A stretch of 64,000 bases of DNA from Vibrio pomeroyi (GTDB taxonomy: Bacteria; Pseudomonadota; Gammaproteobacteria; Enterobacterales; Vibrionaceae), in contig CP090854.1 in assembly GCA_041879425.1 (NCBI GenBank), positions 1,798,001-1,862,000 on the forward strand. Direction: 5' to 3'. The notes under the pieces are model-generated. The model made no database searches and was not told the origin of the DNA. It worked only from the letters and a program-made list of their open reading frames with translations. Each line of letters opens with the position of its first letter. The stretch's first letter is position 1. The position numbers were made by a program, and so were the translations under genes. This document shows positions 7,758 through 16,747 of this stretch, in pieces.

Positions 7758-9131
7758 TTAGATTTTCTCATTTTGACAAGCAGTTTGGGATACGTTGGAG
7801 ACACATACAGTGAGTGCAGCGAGTATGTAAATGGGCCAGTTGAAACCCTGAGTTAGGAAGGTTCCCGACACAATAGTACCGATAAGCCCAGCGTAAACAG
7901 CGTAAGCCACAGCGTTAAGTTCTGGTGGCACGTGTGTCGTAGAATTTGAAAGCCTTTCGAGAGTTACGCGCGAAGTTTTGATCAATGAGACAATCAGAGT
8001 GACGAAAACAATCAGGCCGATAAAGCCCGTTTCAGCTAACACGCCAAACCAAGTACTGTGCACTGCGTGATTAAGACCGTCCCAATGAGAGCTGTAAAAG
8101 AAGTAGTTAGAGAAGAAGTTGTTTAGCCCAACACCAGTCAACGGGTTGTCTATCGCCATTTTTATTGCTGCTTCCCATGCGTAGATCCTACCCATGGCAG
8201 ATTCATCGATGCCTTGCTCTGCGGCGCCGCCAGATGCTCGATCGGAGATTCCCGCAACCAAATAAAGCACAACGGCAGCAACTGAACCTAACGAAATTAA
8301 CAAGACTTTAGAACGAACCAACTTCCACGCAAAGATGCCAATTACAGCGATACACCCCAATAATCCACCACGACTTTGAGTCGCAATGATAGCGGCAAGC
8401 AACAAAACGCAAACTAACGCGCTGATAATTCGTTTGAAATAGGAAATGCCGGGGGTACTCGCTTGGCTAATTGTGAAGGCGAGTGGGAACATAAGCACGA
8501 GTGACAGATCGTTCGGGTCACCGAGCATAGAGCCAAAGTCTCGTCCTATGGTGACCCTTGAACCTTCGACCAATCCAATACCGTTTATGGAGTTGTAGAC
8601 CGCAATCGCACTGACCAAAGCTCCGGCGTAAATGATAGTCATCGCTGTTTTCGCCAAGTTCTCTGTGGTATTCACGAGCCAAGCAATTGCGAGGGTCATG
8701 ACAATAATCTTCCAATAAACCCCCGTGAATTCTGCTAATGCGATAGGTCTATTAGAGGCAAAGACAACCCCTATGGTGGTTAAGACCCAGAATATCGCGA
8801 GCCAATTGAATGAATGGTGCCAAAAGATCTTTAGTTCTTTACTGATCAGTGAATGCCATAAAAGAGCGGACAAAGCGCCCATCGACAATAGTAAAGGTAT
8901 TTTAAGTGGATAAAGTTGTGGTAGCGCCTCATGAATCCGAAAGAAAGAAAACACCACAAACAAAAGTACAAACCAAAATGCTTTGTTGATAACGAACAGG
9001 GCACCTAAGGGAATGAAAGCAAGGACAATAACAACAACTGGGTGAGGGACCAGATACCAAGCAACGCCAATAATCAGGCTCAAGAAAGAGAGTCCGACAA
9101 TTAACGGTGTTCGATTCACTTGGTCTCGCAT
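7758..9131 (-). CDS. sypL: O-antigen ligase/polymerase-like membrane protein, SypL-like
   Basis: This 457-residue integral membrane protein has about ten to twelve hydrophobic helices and a long periplasmic loop near residues 290-345. Downstream is the motif GRIYAWEAAIKMAIDNPLTG followed by VGLNNFF, typical of the O-antigen ligase/Wzy superfamily. AVHSTWFGVLAETGFIGL follows as a second conserved signature. It probably polymerises or transfers lipid-linked repeat units in the periplasm. The GTG at 9146 is rejected because AAGGA lies eight bases before the ATG at 9131. The symbol is by position next to sypM; sypK and sypL products are similar enough that the assignment is uncertain. Confidence 0.75.
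   Translation of the reverse strand: MRDQVNRTPLIVGLSFLSLIIGVAWYLVPHPVVVIVLAFIPLGALFVINKAFWFVLLFVVFSFFRIHEALPQLYPLKIPLLLSMGALSALLWHSLISKELKIFWHHSFNWLAIFWVLTTIGVVFASNRPIALAEFTGVYWKIIVMTLAIAWLVNTTENLAKTAMTIIYAGALVSAIAVYNSINGIGLVEGSRVTIGRDFGSMLGDPNDLSLVLMFPLAFTISQASTPGISYFKRIISALVCVLLLAAIIATQSRGGLLGCIAVIGIFAWKLVRSKVLLISLGSVAAVVLYLVAGISDRASGGAAEQGIDESAMGRIYAWEAAIKMAIDNPLTGVGLNNFFSNYFFYSSHWDGLNHAVHSTWFGVLAETGFIGLIVFVTLIVSLIKTSRVTLERLSNSTTHVPPELNAVAYAVYAGLIGTIVSGTFLTQGFNWPIYILAALTVCVSNVSQTACQNEKI
7765..7779. promoter_or_regulatory. Candidate SypG enhancer site upstream of sypM, inside the sypL 3' end
   Basis: TTCTCA-TTT-TGACAA matches the TTCTCA-N3-TG core. It overlaps the last codons of the SypL-like gene and lies about 50 bases upstream of the weak sigma-54 promoter at 7701-7716. 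Confidence 0.6.
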
Positions 9132-9175
9132 TGTATTTTCCTTCACCTAGCTAACTTCCAACTAAATAAAGTAAT

Positions 9176-9191
9176 AGCAAGGTGAATGCCA
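9176..9191 (-). promoter_or_regulatory. Sigma-54 promoter for the sypL-like gene
   Basis: The minus strand reads TGGCAT-TCACC-TTGCT, a near-consensus -24/-12 element. The predicted start point is close to 9166, about 35 bases before the ATG at 9131. Confidence 0.85.
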
Positions 9192-9260
9192 GATACGAAC
9201 TTAATTTAAATGTTTGTATTTATTGTGTTTTTTAAAGTGGGCAATGGCTGGTTTAACCGT

Positions 9261-9275
9261 TGTTCAAAATGAGAA
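9261..9275. promoter_or_regulatory. Candidate SypG enhancer site upstream of sypL
   Basis: On the minus strand TTCTCA-TTT-TGAACA fits TTCTCA-N3-TG. It lies about 70 bases upstream of the -24 element. Confidence 0.7.
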
Positions 9276-9335
9276 TCAAATTGGCAGCTGCATTAATTAA
9301 AGTTTATTCACAGAGGTATGCGAAGTTGAAGACGT

Positions 9336-10472
9336 TTAGTTACCGTAGCACGCCAATATTTGTGGAATGACAGCTTGGGGGGAGTAGTGTTCAATAATCG
9401 TGTTTCTAGCCTTTTGGCTCATGGCGTATTTTTCTTGGCTAGAAAGGGCAAGCCATTCAAGTAAATATGTTTGCAGTTGTGTTTCGCTTTGTGCGATATA
9501 GCCGCCGGTTTGGTGTTCAATCAACTGTGGGAGATTGCCAACATTTGTTGCGATAACAGGTATTCCACGCACCATAGCTTCGAGCGCTGCCATGGGTAAC
9601 CCTTCGTATCTGGATGGAACAACCAAAACGTCAATGGTTTGCCACGCGCTGCTCATGTTGGTTTGGTGACCATGAAACGTGAGATTTTTTTGATTACTGC
9701 TTTCTAACGCTTGCCTCTCCGGGCCATCACCAAATAGATGGAAATGCTGAGCTGGGTTAGCTTGAGCAAGCGTAACAAATCGGTCTGGCGCCTTTTCATG
9801 ACTTAAGCGACCAACAAATCCAATGTGATGAGTCGAATCTGGCATCTGAGTTTCGTCAGAAACGTTAGGTGAAGGTGAATGCTCAGGAATCGCGATGAAG
9901 TTGTTGAGTAGGGTGCTTTTCGAAGGGAGCTTCTCTTTAATTTTGTCGCTTACCACCAATGAATGATCAGAAATCACGCTCGTGTAGCGGTCTAAAAAGT
10001 CATAGAACCACACTTTTCCAGTTGGAGTTTCGCCTGCGTGATAAGTTGTTATTTGTCGTGGCTTATCTGAACTACTCGTTGTTAACTTGGCTAGCTTAGC
10101 GAAAATACTCGCTTTGTAGCCATGAGCATGGATGTGTGATGGTTGGAATTGAGTAATAGCCAGTTTCAGTTGTGACAAGGCATTACCCTGACTTGGTGCG
10201 ATGTCGCTGAGATGACAAAAAGGAAGTTTAAGTTGAGTCAAACGAGTGATGATAGGGGGAAGAGGTTCGAACTTGGTAAGAAGTATCACTCGTGCTTTAC
10301 GTTGATGCTCAATCAAGCCTAACGCTAACTCAATGACATGAGTTTCGATTCCTCCAAAGGTTTGGCTGTCGATTAACAGCCAAATCTCTTGAGGCTCAGG
10401 ATTTGCCAACTCCTGAGCCTCAAGAGAATGGTTTTGATTAAGCTCTTCGAGGTTAGGCTTGATTGTACTCAT
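9336..10472 (-). CDS. sypH: Family 4 glycosyltransferase, SypH-like
   Basis: This 378-residue GT-B fold enzyme has an N-terminal acceptor domain beginning near EIWLLIDSQTFGGIETHVIE. The C-terminal donor domain has HIGFVGRLSHEKAPDRFVTL and the EGLPMAALE motif of GT4 transferases, followed by VRGIPVIATNVGNLPQL. The frame is open from 10541, but the ATG at 10472 preceded by GGAAG is preferred; the extra 23 residues overlap the regulator gene and do not look like a GT start. It overlaps the sypG stop by 20 bases and therefore shares its transcript. Confidence 0.84.
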   Translation of the reverse strand: MSTIKPNLEELNQNHSLEAQELANPEPQEIWLLIDSQTFGGIETHVIELALGLIEHQRKARVILLTKFEPLPPIITRLTQLKLPFCHLSDIAPSQGNALSQLKLAITQFQPSHIHAHGYKASIFAKLAKLTTSSSDKPRQITTYHAGETPTGKVWFYDFLDRYTSVISDHSLVVSDKIKEKLPSKSTLLNNFIAIPEHSPSPNVSDETQMPDSTHHIGFVGRLSHEKAPDRFVTLAQANPAQHFHLFGDGPERQALESSNQKNLTFHGHQTNMSSAWQTIDVLVVPSRYEGLPMAALEAMVRGIPVIATNVGNLPQLIEHQTGGYIAQSETQLQTYLLEWLALSSQEKYAMSQKARNTIIEHYSPQAVIPQILACYGN

Positions 10473-11967
10473 CTTCCGATTCCCAAGCCTGTTTCTTACG
10501 ATAAACCGTAGAAGGGCTGAGCTCCAATAACACGGCGGCATTCAACACGTTACCATCGCAATGGTTAATAGCATGTTGAATGGCTTCACGTTCAATCTGC
10601 CACATTGGACGAATAGCACCTTCGATGGTTGTGAACGCAGGTGTCATTGGTTCGCTTTGCACTTGAGGTGCTGGTGTCTGTTCCAGCTCTTCAGGTGTAA
10701 TAGGCGGCAGTTTAGTTTCGGCTACAGGATCAGGGACGTTAACAGCTACTGGCGCGACGTTTCTAATTGGTGTCACACTCTTTGGCTTTGTGCTTTCCGC
10801 TTTATTAATTGGCGGGGGCAGCATGTCTTTGGTTACGCTCGTTTCATTGTTCAACACCACGATGTTACGGATGATGTTTTGCAACTGGCGCACGTTGCCT
10901 GGCCACGTGTAACGTTTAAATAGGTTCTGCGTTTCTTTGTCTATTGATTTGAACTTCTTCTTGTCTTGCTTCGCGTACAGCTTCAAGAAGTGATTGCATA
11001 GAGTGACAATGTCACTTCCTCGTTCACGGAGCGGTGGCATCTCGATAGGCACGACGTGAACACGATAGTAAAGATCTTCTCTAAACCGTCCTTCTTCTAC
11101 CTCAACCAGTGGGTCGCGGTTAGTTGCGCAGATAATTCTGACATCCACTTTAATCTCGCGGTTACCACCAAGTGGAGTAAACGTACCGGTTTGTAAGAAT
11201 CTGAGAAGCTTCTTCTGCATCTCCAGTTCCATTTCACAAAGTTCATCGAGAAACAGTGTACCGCCATGCGCTTGCATCGCTGCGCCTTTGCGGTCGGTTG
11301 TCGCGCCGGTAAACGCGCCTTTAACGTGACCGAAGATTTCACTCTCCATTAGATCTCGAGGGATTGCGCCACAGTTAATAGCCACGAAAGGTTTACCATT
11401 CCGCTGACTCTCTTGGTGAATCGCTTCCGCACACACTTCTTTACCGGTACCGCTTTCGCCGTTAATAAACACGCTAGCAGTGGTTGGCGCTACCGAATCA
11501 ATGATCTTGTAAACCGCCTGCATGGGTAGGCAAGAGCCGATGAAATTATGGAAGCGGTCACGATCGAACTTGCTTTGCATGTTATCGACAAGATTTTCGA
11601 GTTTCGCTCTCTTTAGATGTAAGCGAACAGATGTCTTGAGTCGATCAGCTTGAATGGGTTTCTCTAAGAAGTCTTCCGCACCGCGCTGGATAAGGTCTAC
11701 AGCAATGTTTACTGAGCCATGCGCTGTCGCGATGATAACTGCGGTCGGTATTTCGTTGGCAGTAATCCAATCTAAGACTTCTTCGCCTGGCATGTCGGGC
11801 AGCTTAAGGTCGAGAATAACAAGCTGTGGAGAGTGCCTTTCAATGAAGGTCTTCGCTTCCGCGCCTGTTTCGACGTGGAAAATATCATAGGGCTCGTCTT
11901 TAACGTACTGTTTGTACAGTACGGCGAGGGAGGTGGAGTCTTCAACTAACAATACTTTAGGGCGCAT
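10453..11967 (-). CDS. sypG: Sigma-54-dependent response regulator, SypG-like
   Basis: This 504-residue NtrC-type activator has a receiver domain at residues 1-120 with the phospho-acceptor Asp53 in VILDLKLPDM. The AAA+ domain carries Walker A GESGTGKE (170-177) and an intact sigma-54 contact loop GAFTGA (217-222). A Pro-rich linker near 390-450 precedes a Fis-type helix-turn-helix at the C-terminus (NVLNAAVLLELSPSTVYRKK). AAGGAA precedes the chosen ATG at 11967; the frame is open from 12000. In V. fischeri SypG turns on the syp genes and biofilm formation. Here four sigma-54 promoters with matching upstream sites lie in the same locus, which supports the assignment strongly. Confidence 0.9.
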   Translation of the reverse strand: MRPKVLLVEDSTSLAVLYKQYVKDEPYDIFHVETGAEAKTFIERHSPQLVILDLKLPDMPGEEVLDWITANEIPTAVIIATAHGSVNIAVDLIQRGAEDFLEKPIQADRLKTSVRLHLKRAKLENLVDNMQSKFDRDRFHNFIGSCLPMQAVYKIIDSVAPTTASVFINGESGTGKEVCAEAIHQESQRNGKPFVAINCGAIPRDLMESEIFGHVKGAFTGATTDRKGAAMQAHGGTLFLDELCEMELEMQKKLLRFLQTGTFTPLGGNREIKVDVRIICATNRDPLVEVEEGRFREDLYYRVHVVPIEMPPLRERGSDIVTLCNHFLKLYAKQDKKKFKSIDKETQNLFKRYTWPGNVRQLQNIIRNIVVLNNETSVTKDMLPPPINKAESTKPKSVTPIRNVAPVAVNVPDPVAETKLPPITPEELEQTPAPQVQSEPMTPAFTTIEGAIRPMWQIEREAIQHAINHCDGNVLNAAVLLELSPSTVYRKKQAWESEDEYNQA

Positions 11968-12131
11968 TGTGTATTCCTTTTGAAACTTTATCCTAACCAA
12001 TCAATAACATAGTGACATGCAACCATCAATACGATTTGAATGTAATTGTTATCTACCGCATGCAATCTCTTAATATCGATTTGTGTTGTGGGAGTGCGCA
12101 GTAAATAGATACATAAGTAGTGAAAAAACGA

Positions 12132-12536
12132 TCAGCTGAATCCCACTTCTTTTCGTTCAAGTAGGGCTTCGATTGAGCGGTCTGCAAGTTCGAGCAACTC
12201 ATCAATTCGCAGAAACGCTTCGTCATGTTGCTGCTCTAAACATTGTTGCTCTAAAGCACGTGATAACTCGCCCAATGGGCGGTTACCTAGCGAAAGCGCA
12301 GTGCTGCCGAGAGTATGTACTTCAAACTCGAGTGTTTGAGCATCTCGATTGCTTGTTGCTTCTCTGATCGCCACCAAACGAGTTTGTGATTCTGCCACGT
12401 AATGGTCGATTAATATGGGGATGATGTCCGCACTGGTGTCTCGAATCATTTGTTCCAGAACGCTTTCATCAACAAGCTCGAGGTCTACTTGGTTAGTTAC
12501 ATTTTGAGGTGTGTCTGACGTTAAAGTCGAATTCAT
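12132..12536 (-). CDS. Stand-alone Hpt phosphotransfer protein
   Basis: This 134-residue protein is essentially a single histidine phosphotransfer domain. The phosphorylatable His74 lies in FEVHTLGSTALSLGNRPLGE, matching the AHxLKG-type motif with the usual Gly and Leu-Gly spacing. The ATG at 12536 is preferred over 12569 because AAGGA lies nine bases upstream. It precedes sypG with about 160 bases between. V. fischeri SypF carries an Hpt domain that is central to Syp signalling; here only the Hpt is present, as a separate protein. It probably relays phosphate from a kinase encoded elsewhere to the SypG-like regulator. Confidence 0.85.
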   Translation of the reverse strand: MNSTLTSDTPQNVTNQVDLELVDESVLEQMIRDTSADIIPILIDHYVAESQTRLVAIREATSNRDAQTLEFEVHTLGSTALSLGNRPLGELSRALEQQCLEQQHDEAFLRIDELLELADRSIEALLERKEVGFS

Positions 12537-12809
12537 CAAACGAAGTCCTTTTGTTAAGTCGTAATCCAATACGTCTGCTTGAGCTTAATATTCATTGGTA
12601 CTATTAAGTTTTAGTCATTTTCTAGAATAATTTCAACTGCTTGCCTTAAAAACTATGGTATTAAATCGTGTTGAGGGACGTTTTTGAACAATCAAACTAT
12701 GGATGTAACAAGTTGATTTCATGTGTTTTTACTTATGAAATATGCACTTAAGTGTCTAACAAACGAATGGTAAAGCGAAGCGGCCTTAGAAAAGGCTGAA
12801 CAAAACAAA

Positions 12810-12840
12810 AGGCCACTGCATCAAATCAATACAGTGGCCT
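12810..12840 (-). terminator. Terminator after proXWV
   Basis: A 9-bp stem (AGGCCACTG at 12810-12818 with CAGTGGCCT at 12832-12840) is followed on the minus strand by TTTTGTTTTG. It ends the transporter operon and separates it from the Hpt gene. The rest of 12541-12915 is AT-rich and shows no gene. Confidence 0.8.
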
Positions 12841-12915
12841 AGGTTAAGTTTGTAAGTAGTACGTTGTTAAGCTAACAGTTGAATCTTGCTTAACTAAAGT
12901 AAAACAGTGTTTAAG

Positions 12916-14148
12916 CTAAGAGGCTTTATCAATCTTTGGCTTTGGGGAAGGTTCTACATCTTCCTCGCTATTTTCAGAGAAGATATCGGCTACAGCACTT
13001 CTCTCAAGTTCACCTTTAAGGTTACCTTCCTCATCCACAACAGGAAGAGAGTAGTCACAAGACATGGTGTCTGGCAGTACTTCTTCAATCACTGCATCAG
13101 GGAGAACCGCTGGCACTTCTTCGTAAATCTCTTCACTGAAATCATGCACTGAGGAATCTTCAATCGCATCTTGCAGGCTTTCTTGGGTCACTAAGCCCTG
13201 ATAGCCGTCATCGGTCACGTGATAAGCGTAATCGTTTTTCAGCATCTTCATCTGAGCAAGAGCACCTTCAATGGTTTCCGAAGTAATGCGGTATAGAGGA
13301 GGCTGCATCACTGTTTCTACAGTCAATGCTCGGGCACGGTTAACGTCTTTTACAAACGCTTCGACGTAATCATCGGCAGGGTTCAACAAAATCTCATGTG
13401 GCGTGCCTTGTTGTACTAACTCACCGTCTTTGAGGATTGCGATTCTGTCACCCAAACGTAGAGCTTCGTCCAAGTCATGGGTGATAAAAACAATCGTCTT
13501 ATGAAGCTTTTCTTGAAGCTCGATAAGTTGATCCTGCATTTCACTACGAATCAAAGGATCGAGAGCCGAGAAGGCTTCATCCATCAGCAAGATTTCGGCG
13601 TTAGTACACAGAGCGCGTGATAAGCCGACACGTTGTTGTTGACCGCCAGACAGTTGAGCAGGGTATTGATTTCCGTAACCTTTCAAACCTACAGTTTCTA
13701 ACCACTCGTTGGCTTTCGCTAAACGATCTTCTTTCTTGATGCCTTGAACTTCTAACCCGTATGCGACATTTTCAACCACAGTTCGATGGGGCATTAGGCC
13801 AAAGCGCTGGAATACCATCGACATTTTATGACGACGGAACTCTTCCAATTCCTTAGTGTTGAGGCTCATTACATCAATGCCTTCAACTGTGATCTTGCCT
13901 TCGGTTGGGTCAATCAAACGGTTGAAGTGTCGAATCAAGGTCGACTTACCAGAACCTGAAAGCCCCATGATAACGAAGATTTCGCCACGATTGATTTCGA
14001 GGTTAATCTCTTTCAAACCTACAGTATGGCCAGTATCTGCAAGAATCTCGTCTTTGTGTTCACCGTTCTTAACTCTGTTCATCACCGACTGCGGCTTAGG
14101 GCCAAACACTTTAAACAGGCCACTAATTTCGATTAATGGTTTAGTCAT
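12916..14148 (-). CDS. proV: Glycine betaine/choline ABC transporter ATPase
   Basis: This 410-residue ATPase energises a compatible-solute importer. Walker A GLSGSGKST lies at 62-70, the ABC signature LSGGQQQRV at 166-174 and Walker B LLMDEA at 187-192. A regulatory C-terminal CBS-type region (about 285-400) fits the ProV/OpuAA length and is the part linked to ionic-strength sensing in this family. The tail is acidic and ends in a Pro/Lys-rich stretch. It overlaps the permease gene by 8 bases. proX-proW-proV form one operon lying between sypD and the Hpt gene. Confidence 0.93.
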   Translation of the reverse strand: MTKPLIEISGLFKVFGPKPQSVMNRVKNGEHKDEILADTGHTVGLKEINLEINRGEIFVIMGLSGSGKSTLIRHFNRLIDPTEGKITVEGIDVMSLNTKELEEFRRHKMSMVFQRFGLMPHRTVVENVAYGLEVQGIKKEDRLAKANEWLETVGLKGYGNQYPAQLSGGQQQRVGLSRALCTNAEILLMDEAFSALDPLIRSEMQDQLIELQEKLHKTIVFITHDLDEALRLGDRIAILKDGELVQQGTPHEILLNPADDYVEAFVKDVNRARALTVETVMQPPLYRITSETIEGALAQMKMLKNDYAYHVTDDGYQGLVTQESLQDAIEDSSVHDFSEEIYEEVPAVLPDAVIEEVLPDTMSCDYSLPVVDEEGNLKGELERSAVADIFSENSEEDVEPSPKPKIDKAS

Positions 14149-15040
14149 GTTTGAATCCTCCTAGGTGCGCATTGGTTCTTCGCGCATAAGCCTGTGAAGC
14201 TCGGTCGAATAGAATCGCGAGGGCAACAATGGCAAAACCGTTCATTAAGCCCAATGTGAAGTATTGGTTGGTAATGGATTTAAGAACCGGTTGGCCTAAG
14301 CCTTTAACACCAATCATAGACGCAATAACCACCATCGACAGTGCCATCATGATAGTTTGGTTGATGCCCGCCATAATCGTTGGCATGGCTAGCGGTAATT
14401 GAACACCCCACAAACGCTGTTTCTTGCTCGCGCCAAATGCGGTTGCCGCTTCTAGCACTTCTTTATCAACCAAGCGGATGCCTAAGTTAGTTAGACGAAT
14501 TACAGGAGGGATTGCGTAGATAACAACAGCGATTAGACCTGGGATTTTACCGATACCAAGCAGCATAACCACTGGGATCAGGTAAACGAATGCAGGCATG
14601 GTCTGCATGATATCGAGTAACGGTGTCACGACGGATTGCACACGATTAGAACGCGCCATCGCAATACCAATCGGGATACCTAGGAAAATCGAAACTAAGG
14701 TACACACAGTGATGATACTGAGTGTCCGCATTGTATCTTCCCACATTCCAAAGTAACCAATGAGAAGCAGTGAAACGACACAACCTAATGCCAGTTTCCA
14801 TGATCGGCTCGCGGCGTATACCAAGGCAGTACACACACCAAGAACGATCAGCCACGGAGTAGAAATGAGGAGTTTTTCAAACCAAACAAGGAAAGAGAGA
14901 AGAGGGTCAAATAATGATTCAATCGTTTCGCCGTATTCACGGGAAAATTCGCGGTAAGCACCATCTAGCGCTTTTTTTATTGCTCGTAAATCAGAGCGTT
15001 CCATCTCTGGAAAGCTTGATAACCAATTGCTGTCGGCCAT
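14141..15040 (-). CDS. proW: Glycine betaine/choline ABC transporter permease
   Basis: This 299-residue inner-membrane permease has about six or seven helices. It carries the binding-protein-dependent transport signature EAATAFGASKKQRLWGVQLP followed by LAMPTIMAGINQ, which docks on the ATPase. The soluble N-terminal stretch of about 45 residues is short compared with the E. coli ProW extension. AAGGAT precedes the ATG. Together with ProX and ProV it imports glycine betaine, proline betaine or choline; the exact substrate cannot be told from sequence. Confidence 0.93.
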   Translation of the reverse strand: MADSNWLSSFPEMERSDLRAIKKALDGAYREFSREYGETIESLFDPLLSFLVWFEKLLISTPWLIVLGVCTALVYAASRSWKLALGCVVSLLLIGYFGMWEDTMRTLSIITVCTLVSIFLGIPIGIAMARSNRVQSVVTPLLDIMQTMPAFVYLIPVVMLLGIGKIPGLIAVVIYAIPPVIRLTNLGIRLVDKEVLEAATAFGASKKQRLWGVQLPLAMPTIMAGINQTIMMALSMVVIASMIGVKGLGQPVLKSITNQYFTLGLMNGFAIVALAILFDRASQAYARRTNAHLGGFKHD

Positions 15041-15200
15041 TTTATATCCTTATAGTTCGGAGCGGCTTGTCCTTAATATTCACTGAATATGAGTAAGAAC
15101 AAGGCTCCGAATTATGAATAACATCAAGTATAGCGACGTTATTTCCGTTTTAGTGAAATCTAGTTTTTGCTGAAATATAGCTAGTCTTTAAATCTAGCAA

Positions 15201-16193
15201 TTACAGCTCAGCTTCGATTTTCTTAGCGACTTCGTCTGAAACCCATGGGTGCCATACTTCTGGGAATTCGCTTAAGAAATGTATACTCGCTTCTTCACCA
15301 TCGGCTTGGTTGTCTTCCATCCAAGCAAGAAGTGCGTTCATTTTGTCGTTGGTGAAACCACGTTTTGTAAAGTAGTCATACGCTTCCGGTGCGCGTGACG
15401 CGAAACTTTCAGTGGTAATAGTGTGGACAGGTGAAGGCGGGTACATGGTCGCTTTTGGTGATTCACAGCCTTCTTGAGTCGTACAGTTGATGAACTCTTC
15501 TTTATCAACGCCACTGCCAAAGTCGACTTTAACCATGTCGTACTTACCAAGAACCGCAGTCGGTGCCCAGTAGTAACCAAACCAAGCTTCTTCACGTTCG
15601 TAAGCTTTCGCGATAGAACCAGATAAACCGGCACTCGAGCCTGGATCAACAATAGTAAAGCCACTGTCTTCTAGGTTAAGTGCGTCAAACAAGTTAGCGG
15701 CACTGATTTGACAGTTCCAACCTGCTGGGCAGCTGTAAAATGCGGATGTATCTGGGTCTTCAGGGTGCTTAAACAAAGAGGCGTTTTTACGTACACCTTC
15801 AATGGTTGCCATTTCTGGGTTTTGTTTAACGAGGTAGGCTGGAACCCAAAAACCTTCTTCACCACCATTCACAAGTGCTTTACCTGCGTAGCGAAGACGT
15901 TTCTCTTCAACACCTTTATCAAGGGCATCTTTTAGGCTGTTACTCCAAAGTTCTGGTGCAACATCCGGTTGACCTTTCTCAATCATCGACGTACCAGTTG
16001 GCATTGTGTCGCCAGGGATAAGTTCAGCATCACAACCGTATCCGTGTTCTAGGATAAATTGGTCAATGTTGGCGATTAAAGTTGCAGAGTTCCAGTTCAT
16101 GTCTGCGATTGTTACGCTGCCACATTCTCCAGCGTTAGCATGACCACTGGCTGCTGCAACTAACAAAAATACGGAGCTTAACTTGTATTTCAT
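15201..16193 (-). CDS. proX: Glycine betaine/choline-binding periplasmic protein
   Basis: This 330-residue substrate-binding protein has an N-terminal signal peptide (MKYKLSSVFLLVAAASGHANA, cleavage near 21). The mature part is rich in Trp and Tyr (DMNWNSATLIA, PELWSNS, AWFGYYWAPTAV, EVWHPW), as expected for the aromatic cage that binds quaternary ammonium solutes in the OpuAC/ProX family. AAGGAAAC lies before the ATG. It is the first gene of the transporter operon, 160 bases upstream of proW. Confidence 0.92.
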   Translation of the reverse strand: MKYKLSSVFLLVAAASGHANAGECGSVTIADMNWNSATLIANIDQFILEHGYGCDAELIPGDTMPTGTSMIEKGQPDVAPELWSNSLKDALDKGVEEKRLRYAGKALVNGGEEGFWVPAYLVKQNPEMATIEGVRKNASLFKHPEDPDTSAFYSCPAGWNCQISAANLFDALNLEDSGFTIVDPGSSAGLSGSIAKAYEREEAWFGYYWAPTAVLGKYDMVKVDFGSGVDKEEFINCTTQEGCESPKATMYPPSPVHTITTESFASRAPEAYDYFTKRGFTNDKMNALLAWMEDNQADGEEASIHFLSEFPEVWHPWVSDEVAKKIEAEL

Positions 16194-16747
16194 ATTGAGT
16201 TTCCTTTCTCTTTAATAATACAACCAAGCTAATCAAGGTCTGTTGACTAACTAAATTGCTCGATGGTGATCCTTTCCGTGTATTTGAACCATTTGAGCAG
16301 AAGGAGGGATGGCGGGAGTATGAGTAGGTAAACCAACAAAGCATAAAGTGTGATTTGCTTGATTTATCCCCTGTGTTTCACAGCCATCGGATAACTTTGT
16401 CAAACTATTACAAATTCGTCAAAAACCACCTCTATTTATAATCTTAGGGAATAATCGTACGAATTCCATCTTTGATGCGATTTACATGGCGCTTTAACTG
16501 TCTGTGTCACATTACCGCGAAAGTTAGGCGTAGGGCTGTTGATCTTTGAAGGGAATTGAAGGTGGTAAGCCCATAGTCGGCGTGTGTGAAATGCGTTGAA
16601 TGTTCTGAAAAATCTTATTTTTAGCATTAATTTCGTCAAAAATAACAAACTAAGATTTATTCAGATAGAGTGGGGATTGCTTCTAAAGCTAACCAGAGTA
16701 GAGGCTGTCACTTTTAAAATGACAGCGGGCATACCGTGTAGGAGATG
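16194..16747. other. Intergenic region upstream of proX and downstream of sypD
   Basis: These 554 bases separate sypD from proX on the minus strand and must hold the proX promoter, but I cannot pick a clear one. There is a small inverted repeat (GCTGTCA/TGACAGC) near 16710-16732 that could weakly terminate sypD transcription; it lacks a T-run. I see no sigma-54 element, no SypG-type site and no convincing gene. Confidence 0.5.

Noticed and set aside
12537..12915. A sigma-54 promoter or SypG-type site upstream of the Hpt-sypG genes
   Set aside because: None found in the gap, so this unit is probably read from an ordinary promoter.
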